In this document: positions 19,501-27,530 of the stretch, piece by piece | Layout: every line of letters begins with the position of its first letter | Position numbering within the stretch: position 1 is the stretch's first letter | NCBI RefSeq assembly: GCF_000372725.1 | Contig: NW_005201102.1 | Location: forward strand, 11,072 to 67,030 | From: Emiliania huxleyi CCMP1516 | Lineage: Eukaryota; Haptophyta; Isochrysidales; Noelaerhabdaceae | DNA length: 55,959 nucleotides | Direction: 5' to 3' | Notes under the pieces: generated by a model | Databases searched by the model: none | What the model saw: the letters and a program-made list of their open reading frames with translations, nothing else | What the model was told of the DNA's origin: nothing | Translations under genes and position numbers: made by a program

Positions 19501-22500
19501 GGCGCCGCCGGCGAGCGAGGCTGCAAACACAGTCGCGCTCTCCGTGTCGAAGCCGCCCCCCTCCTCCACCTCGGCCAGATGGTCGCCCTCCTCCTCGTCG
19601 CGCGCCATCGCGAGCAGCCTGTTCACAGGGGGAGTGGCTAGGAAGCGGCCAAGGAAGTGTCCAGGAACTGTCCCCCTCGCGAGCAGCCTTGTCTCCGACA
19701 CAAACGACAGCACCAGCCGTGCCGGGGCGACGCCGCCGCCGCTGCCACCGCCGCCGCCGCCACAGCCGGAGGCGTGCAGCGACCACATCGCCTTGACGCC
19801 GGGCAGGGGGAGCGACGCCCGCTCGTCGAAGGCGACGCCCGAACGGACGACGCGGATCGAGCCTATGCTAGCTTCCCTCGCCCCCTCCCACTTGCGGGCG
19901 AATGCAGCCGAGGGACGGCCCGCACGGTGCCGTCCCGGCGCGTGCCCGAGCAAGTGACGACCTGCCCCTGCCCCTGCCCCTCGGGGTCGAGGACCTAGAC
20001 ACTTCCTAGACACCTCGCAGACGCTTCCTAGGCACTTCCCAGACAGTTCCGGGTCGAGGACCGCGAAGTCGACGATCGGGCCGAGGTTCTCCCACCTCGC
20101 CAGCTCGGAGAAGTAGGAGCCGTCCTCGTGCGCCTCCGTAGAGAGAGAGAGCAGCACCTACCCACGGCACGGGACTGTCCCGGAACTGTCCCGGAGGTGT
20201 CCAGGAAGTGTCTAGGAAGTCGAGGGAGAGAGCAGCACCTGCCCGGAGCTGTCCAGGAACTGTCTAGGAAGTGTCTAGGAGGTGTCTAGGAAGGAAGTCG
20301 AGAGGCTAGAGCAGCACCTACCCACGGCCCTCCGACGGGTGCGCTAGCGGTCCGGGCTCGTCCTCGCCGCTAGAGCGAGAGCGGCCACCGCGTCGGCGCA
20401 GCTCGAGCCGAGGTAGACCACGCCGTTGTCGAGGTAGCAGATGGCGGACGCGGCGACTGTCTGGCCAAGCCGCTCGAGCGTGAGCGACGTCACCTCGGCG
20501 CGGTCCGTCAAGCCGATGGCGAGCACGTAGAGCGTCCCCGCCTATAGGAGGTGTCTAGGAAGTGTCTCGCAAGTGTCTAGGAAGTGTCTAGGACGTGGAG
20601 CGTCCCCGCCGCGTCGGAGAGGAGCCACCGCGTCCCGTCTGGGTCCACGCGGCCGTGGGCTCGGAAGAGAGTCGGCGCACCCGACGCAGAGACCTGTGAA
20701 GGTGAAGGAGGGGGGGGCGTCCCGTCCCTCCGACGACTCGCCGGAGGCTCGAGCAGACGCAGACGCAGACGCAGACGCACCTGGTGCGCGCGGACGGCGC
20801 CGCCCGAGTGGCACGCGACCTGAAGTCACAGCGGCGCGGTGTGAGCGGCCCTCGCGCCCTCGAGGAGGTGTGAGCAGCCCGAGCGGCGAGTTGCACCGAG
20901 TGCTCGGAGAGGACGAGCACGCCTGTAGGAAGTGTCGAGGAGGTGTCGAGGAGGTGTCTAGGAAGTGCTCGGAGAGGACGAGCACGCCTGTAGGAAGTGT
21001 CGAGGAGGTGTCGAGGAGGTGTCTAGGAAGTGTCGAGGAGGTGTCTAGGAAGTGCTCGGAGAGGACGAGCACGCCTGTAGGAAGTGTCGAGGAAGTGTCT
21101 AGGAAGTGTCGAGGAGGTGTCGAGGAAGTGTCTAGGCAGTTCGACACAACGGGCTCCTTCCTCACCCGCTCTGTTCGCTCGGTGACGATGGGCACGAGAC
21201 TACCCGAGACTACCCGAGACTACCCGAGACTACCCGAGACTACGGCCCCAGACTACGGCCCCAGACTACGGCCCCAGACTACGGCCCCAGACTACGGCCC
21301 CAGACTACGGCCCCAGACTACGGCCCCAGACTACGGCCCCAGACTACGGCCCCAGACTACGGCCCCAGACTACGGCCCCAGACTACGGCCCCAGACTACG
21401 GCCCCAGACTACGGCCCCAGACTACGGCCCCAGACTACGGCCCCAGACTACGGCCCCAGACTACGGCCCCAGACTACGGCCCCAGACTACGGCCCCAGAC
21501 TACGGCCCCAGACTACGGCCCCAGACTACGGCCCCAGACTACGGCCCCAGACTACGGCCCCAGACTACGGCCCCAGACTACGGTTGCCTCCGAAGGGCAG
21601 CGCGATGAGCTGCGACGCCGACGCCTCGACGGCAACCTGCGGCCAGACACGTGCGCAGGTCTTCCGAGCGCGGTGCTGGCCTCTGGGGAGGAGGACGGGG
21701 TGGGGCGATATACACATATACACTGCAGTCGACCTGCGGCCAGGGGCCGTCGGAGAGCGCCTTGTCCCGCACGGAAACCTCGTGCGTCTTGAGGTAACGC
21801 TGGTGCTTCGAGTCCTCGTGCAGGGTGGCGAGCGTCGGGCGCGGCGTGCCGGCGAGGAAGCAGAGGTCGAGCAGGTACAGCTCCTGCGCGGGAAGGGAGT
21901 TGCACGCGACAGGGACGACGGTCAAGCCGACACTGGCATGGGAGGGAGCGAGAGGGCGAGCAGGCGCCGCTCCTCCATGCGCACGTTGAAGGCCTCCGAA
22001 CGAAGCGTGCCTACGGCCGAGCGTCCGAGCCGGGTCCGAGCCGCGTCCGAGCCGGGTCCGAGCCGGGTCCGAGAAGGCGGCCGCAAGCCTACGGCCCGAG
22101 GGGTCCGAGAAGGCTGCTGCAGGGCTCCGGCGGCGGCGAAGGCGTCCGGACGTGGCGCGCCTCCCGCGAGCGCGGGGATGATCTTGAAGAGGCCGTCGTA
22201 CATGTGAAGCCCGAGCAGCCGGTGCTGCGGGTCGAGGGCCGCGATCTGGCCGCAGTCGCAGGGGCGGCCTGTCTTGTCGGAGACGTCCCCCGCCGCCTTG
22301 GTGACGATCTACGGCGGGGCGGAGGGGGGGGCGGCGCGGCGTGGTCATGCCCACACGGCGGCTGCGGCTGTGCGTCCGGACAGAGCCTCCGCGTGTGCTG
22401 GCGCGACGGCCGCGGCGGCGCTAGAGGCGCCAGCACTAGGAGGCGCAGCGCTCGCCTCTCCGCTCTCGGCGTCGTAGGCGAGAAGCGCAAAGCGGTAGCG

Positions 22501-22755
22501 CTCGGTGGAGAGGAAGATGAGGTCGGGGTGGCCGGCGCCGTGCGGGCGCCACACCTCCAGCGTCGCGACCCGCCCGTACAGCGGCACGTCGAGCAGCGGC
22601 CGCAGCCCCTCGCCCGAGCCGTCGACTGCGTGGACCTCGAGCCGCGTCGACTTTGCGACAATGAGGTTGAGGTCGTCCGGGCCGGTGAAGGCGGCCGTGA
22701 CGGCGTGCGATACGGCCGACGGACGGTGCGCCGTCACCGTGTAGTTCCACGACAT
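13574..22755 (-). CDS. DDB1: DDB1, UV-damaged DNA-binding protein 1 (many exons)
   Basis: Full-length WD-like CPSF-A family protein, the adaptor of CUL4 E3 ligases in DNA repair and protein turnover. Start MSWNYTVTAHRPSAV (ATG 22755); end RVIEQLARLH-stop (13574). Conserved phrases appear in DDB1 order: DLNLIVAKSTRLE, GLHMYDGLFKIIP, EAFNVRMEELYLLDL, ALPFGGVLVLSE, GRVDPDGTRWLLSD, YLDNGVVYLGSS, ENLGPIVDFAVLDPEG, LPLPGVKAMWSL, VLSFVSETR, EYLLCGLGDGKLLYF, VFCCSERPALVHA, YIVVGTAHILPDE, DFILVGDLMKSITLL, FLDDDTFLGAENALNLF, EFHLGEFVNRF and GFIDGDLIEAFLDL. Roughly 25 exons. Edges I could fix: 22308-22161, 22010-21973, 21883-21734, 21636-21588, 20922-(20610), 20541-20399, 20157-20062, exon starts at 19994, 19286, 17758, 16120, 15337 and 14577, and 14451 onward. 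Introns use GT, GC and GA donors and carry the arrays listed separately. Gene length is about 9.2 kb against about 3.3 kb of coding sequence. Confidence 0.95.
14452..14519 (-). repeat. telomere-like repeat forming an intron
   Basis: On the plus strand this is about seven TTAGGG/TTCGGG/TCAGGG units. On the gene strand it is a 68-nt GT-AG intron of DDB1 lying between ..NANWMTA and VAFLDDDTFLG, a point where DDB1 proteins are continuous. It begins GTCGCCTCGACGACGAC and the next exon begins GTCGCCTTCCTCGACGAC. Confidence 0.85.
14578..14644 (-). repeat. DDB1 intron containing a shared introner-like core
   Basis: 67-nt intron, GTCCGCGGGGCGAG...CTGTGAACAG, followed by exon GTCCGCGGGCGAGC. Its interior, CTGTGAACAGCGTCTCTTC plus ACACC and a second GCTGTGAACAG, also occurs in the thioesterase intron at 1195-1241. 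TGTGAA...TTCACA inside it is a short inverted repeat. The 'TGTGAACAG|' acceptor also ends a further DDB1 intron near 19.63 kb. Confidence 0.8.
14900..15061. repeat. 12-bp minisatellite in a DDB1 intron
   Basis: About thirteen units of GCAGCCGAGGTG / GCGGCCGAGGTG. The intron separates FELQEG from SLELRHEAAVRGAVYSL. The exon-edge sequence CTGCAGGAGGGCT with CGAGCTGC is present on both sides of the array. Confidence 0.9.
15560..15905. repeat. minisatellites in a DDB1 intron (CAGCCGAGATACAG and relatives)
   Basis: Three ~42-bp higher-order units made of CAGCCGAGATACAGACGAGA and CAGCAGGGGTCA (about 15565-15697) are followed by TCTCGGCCGTC/TCTCGGCTGCC units (about 15715-15795) and GATACTCGGGTGATCTCGGG near 15870. 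They share the GCCGAGAT core with the 12-bp array and with the EEP-gene intron. Confidence 0.85.
16107..17665. repeat. 58-bp minisatellite, about 26 copies, in a DDB1 intron
   Basis: The unit contains CGGCACCCTCTTCTCTTCTC, TTCTGCTCGACGTGAGCTG and TGGGTTGGCCTGCTATCAA. Copies are almost identical (rare variants such as GGCGTG, CGGCGTG, or a deleted TTCTC). It fills the 1561-nt intron 16121-17681. On the gene strand each unit includes CAGGCCAACCCACAGCTCAC, which resembles the real acceptor and exon start CAG|GTCAACTTGCCCGCAGCT. Confidence 0.95.
18075..18715. repeat. ~60-bp repeat carrying an acceptor and exon edge, DDB1 intron
   Basis: About eleven units, each with CAGGTACTCGTGCGGCGCC and TAGTCTCGGCTAGGAAG, plus two to five AAGTGTCTAG(G/C) sub-units. 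On the gene strand every unit presents CTAG|GCGCCGCACGAGTACCTG, the same acceptor and exon start as the working exon (APHEYLLCGLGDG) at about 18080. Confidence 0.95.
20158..20398 (-). repeat. DDB1 intron with repeated exon-9 edge
   Basis: 241-nt intron. The acceptor block CCGTGGGTAG|GTGCTGCTCT at the 3' end also appears, intact or varied, at about 20315 and 20240. It also contains GTCTAGGAAGTGTC units (CTAGACACTTCC on the gene strand), like other introns of this gene. Confidence 0.8.
20923..21587 (-). repeat. DDB1 intron with 13-bp array and repeated exon edge
   Basis: 665-nt GC-AG intron joining PFGG to VLVLSEHSVQLA. The 5' part (21240-21585) is about 26 copies of CCCCAGACTACGG (plus strand), preceded by a few GACTACCCGA units. 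The 3' part (20925-21140) has three copies of the exon start, GCGTGCTCGTCCTCTCCGAG, separated by GGAAGTGTCGAGGAGGTGTC units. Confidence 0.92.
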
Positions 22756-22811
22756 TGGAGGGGAACTTAGCGGAACGGTGGAGGCTCTGAGGCTCCTGGC
22801 GCGAACGGCGC

Positions 22812-23115
22812 TTTGAAGTGGGAAACCCGGTACACGGAGCCAACCCTCGGAGACCTGTGTTTACTTTACGGCCCTCTCCCTGCGAACGCGCACCCCCCCC
22901 CCCTAGGGGTCAGGGATCTCTAGCCCGTAGCCCGATCCCGATCATCCGGCCCGCTGGGTGCGCTTCTTGTGTGCCAGTCCGCGCCAGTCCGCGCCCTTGT
23001 CGTGCCAGTGTGCTGTGAGAGAGGCTTGTATCTTAAGAATTCTTTCTCAGTTCCCCGGCCCTGGATGTGAGGCTAATGACTGCACTCCAAGTGCTCCAAG
23101 TGCTCCAAGATTGCT
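22812..23115 (+). repeat. dispersed repeat family, copy C
   Basis: GGGAAACCCGGTACACGGAG, CCAACCCTCGGAGACC, TTTACTTTACGGCCCT, CTCTAGCCCGTAGCCCGATC, CTGGGTGCGCTTCTT, GGCCCTGGATGTGAGGCTAA and GCACTCCAAGTGCTCCAAG match copies A and B. A run unique to this copy (TGTGCCAGTCCGCGCC, 22968-23045) interrupts the 3' third. Right after it (23106-23225) the plus strand reads DWEEDLGFDTNPMLLRAM and ends CMAFE-stop, a possible terminal exon of an unknown gene. Confidence 0.75.
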
Positions 23116-23328
23116 CGCACGATGAGCAGGACGACGCGGAGGGTGGGCGCCGGGATTGGGAGGAGGACCTCGGGTTCGACACCAACCCGATGCTGCTCCG
23201 CGCCATGTGCATGGCGTTCGAGTGAACGCCGTGCAGGCAGCCCGTGCCTTTTGGTGTACCCCGTCTGTACCGCGTCCTGATGCCCCCGCCCGAGTTCATT
23301 GTAGTAAAAAACCGATTCTCGGCATATA

Positions 23329-23400
23329 GCTGCGACGGTGTATCATTCACTTTGGATATGCAACGGAACGGTGGCATAAAGTGAACGATACACCGTCGCA
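23329..23400. repeat. inverted repeat (MITE-like), copy 1
   Basis: TGCGACGGTGTATCATTCAC at the left edge is mirrored by GTGAACGATACACCGTCGCA at the right. The loop holds GGATATGCAACGGAACGGTG. Same termini as the longer palindrome at 23553-23637. Confidence 0.9.
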
Positions 23401-23552
23401 AAACTGCATTGATTGGGTCTCGAGTTCGAATCCCGCAGTCAGTTCGACTCGGCGCAAAAAACCCAGACGGGCGTTGTCACTGCCTTAGCGTTCACCTGCT
23501 ATCCGCCGGTGCCCAAACCGGATGCATCTCCGAACGACCCCGGAATGCAGTT

Positions 23553-23637
23553 TTGCGACGGTGTATCAGTCGCCTTATGCCACCGTTGCATATCCGGATA
23601 TGCAACGGTGGCATAAGGCGACTCATACACCGTCGCA
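23553..23637. repeat. near-perfect 85-bp palindrome (MITE-like), copy 2
   Basis: Arms start TGCGACGGTGTATCAGTCGC and end in GCGACTCATACACCGTCGCA, meeting at GCATATCC|GGATATGC. Essentially the whole element can fold into one hairpin with a single mismatch zone. No coding content. Confidence 0.92.
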
Positions 23638-23893
23638 ATAGCCGAAAAGCTCGCGCGCGCGCTGGGGATTTGTTACAAGGACCGGCTCTCTTCAAGCTGC
23701 ACTTTCAGCTCAAAATAAACGGAGCAAAAGCCGCAGGAGGTCGCGCGCGCGCGCGGAGGCCGCGAACCGCATAGGTCTATGCCACATTCGAGACCCCATA
23801 TGCGACAGCTCGAATCCCCTCTGCTCGATTTCGTCGTGCGGCCGTCCTGTTTATAAAAGTGAAACCGCCTCGAGCCCGAGCCCACCAACCAGC

Positions 23894-24142
23894 ATGGACG
23901 ATTCCGTGTCAATGGGGGGCAGACGTCCATCGTGGGATGACTTCCTCAGCGCCAGTAGTCTCAAACTTGACCGCATCGGCTTGAAAGTACGGACGCCGCT
24001 CATCATCGAGGTCCTGGGCTACGAGATTGTCGACGAGTTTCCGTGTCGGTATGCAGAGAGAGAGATTTTAGAAAACCAACAAGAAATTTCTTGTGTGTAT
24101 GCATGCTTCATTCAGAATCTGCTGCTTCGAGTATGGGAATGA
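23894..24142 (+). CDS. hypothetical small protein or first exon
   Basis: ATG at 23894 opens MDDSVSMGGRRPSWDDFL, then IEVLGYEIVDEFPCR. A donor-like CG|GTATGC at about 24047 could end a first exon there; otherwise the frame runs to a stop at 24142 through an AT-richer stretch that contains the shared GATTTTAGAAAACC motif. No family recognised. It may also be a 5' exon of the transporter that follows 36 nt later, but I found no frame-compatible join that I trust. Confidence 0.4.
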   Translation: MDDSVSMGGRRPSWDDFLSASSLKLDRIGLKVRTPLIIEVLGYEIVDEFPCRYAEREILENQQEISCVYACFIQNLLLRVWE

Positions 24143-24178
24143 CGCAATTTTCCGCGCTGTCCATCGAAATGGAGGCGC

Positions 24179-25987
24179 ATGGGATGCGCCAGGGATCGGC
24201 TAGCCGATCCCTATGATGCCTCGCTCACAGGGTGGGATCCCAAGGAAGGGGGTGCCACGCTTGGCTCGCAAACGCCTCGGTCCTGCCGCCTGTTGTTCCC
24301 CATGAAAGGCATGATGCCCGGCTCCAACACCCGAGAGCGCCTCCTCGAACAAGTGCCACCCAGAAGCGCCTCCTGCCTGCCAACCTGGACGCAAGCCACT
24401 GCGTTCGCCAACCTTTTGAAGACGATGATCGGCAGCGGGCTCCTGACGCTGCCTTGGGCGACGAGTCAATTTGGCCTCGTCCTCTCGACAGTCGGCCTCG
24501 TGTACCTCGCGTACCTCTCGCAGGCGGCGATCCGAATGACCGTTCGCTGCGCCGCGCTCACCTCCTCGAGCCGCAAGTCGATCCTCTCCGAGATACGCGT
24601 CTCCCAGATCTCGCAGTCCGGCGGTCGAGCTGGAGCGTCGGGCCCTTCCGTCACTCGCAGAGCAACCGTCCGCGACTCGCTCCGGCACTCGCAGAGCAAC
24701 CGTTCGACGACGGACGGCGAGCCAAAGGACGTCGCGCGCACAGTCGTCAACAACGAGGGCGATCCGATGCGTCGCTCGACTGTCGTTTCCGACGGCCACG
24801 GAGCCGGCTCGTGGCAGATCATCTCGTCGGCTGCCTTCGGTGAGCCGGGACGACTGATCACCCTCTTCTTCCTCCTCCTCGCCCAGTTTAGCCTGAGCGT
24901 GTCGTACTTTGACTATGTGGCGACCACGACGGAGACCTACCTGCACGTGCCGCACCTCCAGAGCGTCTTCTGCGTCCTCGCGCTGCTCTCGATGCTCTCG
25001 ATGCTCAAGCAGCTCAAGTCCGTCGCGTGGCTCTCCGCCGCCGCGCTCATCATCTACGTCTACGTCATCGTGCTCGTCGGCTACTTTGGGGCACAGGAGC
25101 TCGTCGACCCGAGCGGCCCTGCAGGCGCCAACGCGACCGCGGCGGCGCCGCTCGCCCTCGCCATCCCGTCGGGCCTCGGGCTGTGGTTCGGCCCGGCGCT
25201 CTTCGCCTTCGAAGGCATGGGCACCGCTCTCTCCATCTACGAGGCGATGGAGGACGCCGACCCGCGGCCCTACTTTTCGGTCGTCTCGGCGTCGTACAGC
25301 GTCTCGCTCGTGCTCTACGGCGCGATCGGCGTCTTTGGCTACGTTGCGTGGGGCGACGGCGTGCCGCGCGTCGTTGTGGACGCCTTCCCTGCGTACAACA
25401 CGACGGACGGCATGAGCCCGTCCTTCGAGGGCGAGCTGACGCTCGTGGCACACCTCGCGCTCGCGATCATCCTCGCCTTCTCCTTCGTGCTCCAGATGAC
25501 GCCCGTCTTCCATGTGCTCGAGGATGTCCTCCACGGCACGCCCTCCCCGCGCCTCCCGCCCATCCTCTGGCCGCTCACGCGCGTGCTCATCGTCGGCGCC
25601 GTCGCGCTCACCGGCACGCTGCTGCCCGACATGGAGACGATGGTCTCGCTCACCGGCTCCGTCGGCTTGTCGGCCATCGGGTTCGTACTCCCTGGCCTCT
25701 TCTTCCTCAAGCTGCAGCCGCCGTCGCCAGGCGAAGTGGCCGCTGGCGGTGGCACGAGCACCGGCGGCAGCACGAGCGCCGCCTCGGTCGAGGAGGGTGA
25801 GCACGAGCGCCGCATCCTCGAGTCGGCGGCGCTGGCCACGACGATCAGGGCCAAGGAGACCGGCGAGCGGTGTGCGCGCCGGTGGGACACCTTCGTCGCG
25901 TGGCTCCTGGTCTTCACAGGCATCGTTGGCGGCGCATTAGGCCTCGTGGCCAGCTGTCAGCAACTCGCAAACGGCGACGCGTCGTAG
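24179..25987 (+). CDS. amino acid/auxin permease (AAAP/SLC38-type) transporter
   Basis: Single open frame of 602 aa from ATG 24179 (a second Met at 24302 is also possible). ANLLKTMIGSGLLTLPWA near residue 77 is the TM1 signature of the AAAP (Aa_trans) family. Further membrane spans follow (LFFLLLAQFSLSVSYF, SVFCVLALLSML, LIIYVYVIVLVGYF, LWFGPALFAFEGMGTALSI, VLYGAIGVFGYVAWG, LAIILAFSFVLQMTPVF, VLIVGAVALTGTLLP, IGFVLPGLFFLKL and a last one near WLLVFTGIVGGALGLV). FAFEGMG is typical of TM6/7 in vacuolar and plasma-membrane members. A 90-residue hydrophilic Ser/Arg loop sits between TM2 and TM3. These proteins couple amino-acid movement to H+ or Na+. No intron needed. Confidence 0.9.
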   Translation: MGCARDRLADPYDASLTGWDPKEGGATLGSQTPRSCRLLFPMKGMMPGSNTRERLLEQVPPRSASCLPTWTQATAFANLLKTMIGSGLLTLPWATSQFGLVLSTVGLVYLAYLSQAAIRMTVRCAALTSSSRKSILSEIRVSQISQSGGRAGASGPSVTRRATVRDSLRHSQSNRSTTDGEPKDVARTVVNNEGDPMRRSTVVSDGHGAGSWQIISSAAFGEPGRLITLFFLLLAQFSLSVSYFDYVATTTETYLHVPHLQSVFCVLALLSMLSMLKQLKSVAWLSAAALIIYVYVIVLVGYFGAQELVDPSGPAGANATAAAPLALAIPSGLGLWFGPALFAFEGMGTALSIYEAMEDADPRPYFSVVSASYSVSLVLYGAIGVFGYVAWGDGVPRVVVDAFPAYNTTDGMSPSFEGELTLVAHLALAIILAFSFVLQMTPVFHVLEDVLHGTPSPRLPPILWPLTRVLIVGAVALTGTLLPDMETMVSLTGSVGLSAIGFVLPGLFFLKLQPPSPGEVAAGGGTSTGGSTSAASVEEGEHERRILESAALATTIRAKETGERCARRWDTFVAWLLVFTGIVGGALGLVASCQQLANGDAS

Positions 25988-26223
25988 GGATGCGTGCTCC
26001 GACGATGCCCCTACGTGAGAGTGGCGTGCGTTTCTGTAACACGCGGCGTGGCACGGTCGGACGCTGACGCCCACGCACGTATTGGCCTGATGGTGTACTC
26101 AGAGCTGTCGTCTGTGCTCGCGCGCAAGGGGTACAATGCGGCGAGGAGATGTACTGTCGGATGGTTAGCGGATAGCGGGGGCGTGCGGCGGGATTGGCGT
26201 TGGGCGGCGGCGCCCGCGAGGAA

Positions 26224-26532
<309 letters not shown>

Positions 26533-26923
26533 GCTCACCCACGCGCACCGGGCCTCGCACTTTGAATGCCGTGGGGCTCCTGTCGTTAGACGTGGAGACG
26601 CGAGGGTTGCCCCCCCTTGCCCCACCACCTCGTGTGTGTGGAGAAGTTTACCTTACCTTACCTTACCTTAACTCGGAGGCCAGCAGGTGAGTGTTTCTTA
26701 CTTTTGGGGGTCTTTGCACATATACACGAGGTGTCTCGCGGCGGTTCCAGGGCCGCTTCCGGATTCCGGTGTGTTTCGCGGCCGTCGGCGTTTCGCCTTT
26801 TTTCGGTTCGGGTTCGAGGCTTGGGTCTGCTGGTGCTGCGCGCGCTCCGGGTCTAGGGTACCCAACCCTGCACAATTCACGCCCACGCGCCCGTCGCTCG
26901 TGACTCGCTCCCGCGCATCGCAG

Positions 26924-27165
26924 GCGTTGTGCTCGACTTGCTTCGCATCTTCGCCACAATCCAACTTTTCGTGCCGTCGGAGGCGGAAACGCTGCACGCC
27001 TTCCTTTACCTCGCCACCTTTGGCGTGGCGGGCGCCCTCATCACGGCGCTCGCGGCGCTGGTCACCAACAAGGCGGTGCAGGCAAAGTCGCAGCAGATGG
27101 CGGCCACGCTCCTGGCCCCGCTGCGCAAAGGCGCGGGCACCAGATCCGACACGCCGATGATCTGA
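26924..27165 (+). CDS. small membrane protein, last exon
   Basis: After an acceptor (GCATCGCAG) the frame reads VVLDLLRIFATIQLFV, ETLHAFLYLATFGVAGALI, TALAALVTNKAVQ and ends GTRSDTPMI-stop. Two hydrophobic helices separated by a short acidic link, then a basic tail. No ATG in the exon, so it needs an upstream exon; a CAG|GTGAGT donor lies at 26689 but the preceding frame is unclear. Function unknown. Confidence 0.55.
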
Positions 27166-27339
27166 GGCTCGAGGCAGGGGCGGGGGGGCCTGGCGTCACC
27201 GGCGCGGTCACGGATCAGCAGCAGCAAAACCGCGTTGGTGCGGGGCCGCAGTAATCGGACAAAATTTTCTTCTTTCTACTTTCAAAGAGATCGCTCGCTG
27301 CGGCATCTCGGGCGTATCTCGCATCTCGGGCGCACGTCT

Positions 27340-27445
27340 CGGACTCGGCGAGGTGTGGATGGGTTGGGAAAGTCCTTTTTCTCCCGGCCGGGGTGGGGCG
27401 CGCGCGGGGGCGGCGGGTGTGCGGGATGTCTGTGGGCCCGAGCGA
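27340..27445 (+). promoter_or_regulatory. conserved upstream block 1 (shared with 35.34 kb)
   Basis: GGTGTGGATGGGTTGGGAAA, CTCCCGGCCGGGGTGGGGCG, CGCGCGGGGGCGGCGGGTGT and GCGGGATGTCTGTGGG lie 90-190 nt before the RING gene. The same phrases occur at 35160-35410 just before the EEP gene. A shared 5' region copied with, or serving, both plus-strand genes is likely; promoter function is inference. Confidence 0.55.
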
Positions 27446-27530
27446 TGTTCGAGAAAAGAAAAGCGAAAACTAAGAGAAATCAAAAGCCTCACACGCCTCT
27501 TTTGCCTCCCCTCTCGCCGCCCCTCCGGTG

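Noticed and set aside
20573..22207. 544-aa plus-strand open frame with repeated APDYGPRLRPQTT
   Set aside because: It is the antisense reading of DDB1 exons and of the 13-bp intronic array, whose repetition keeps the frame open.
23410..23445. tRNA-like T-loop (GAGTTCGAATCCC)
   Set aside because: The bases around TTCGAAT do not form a T-stem, and no acceptor, D or anticodon arm can be drawn upstream. It is probably chance or a SINE-like remnant next to the palindromes.
24200..25804. 534-aa minus-strand frame opposite the transporter
   Set aside because: Arg/Glu/His-rich shadow produced by GC-rich third codon positions; the plus strand shows a clear transporter with membrane spans.
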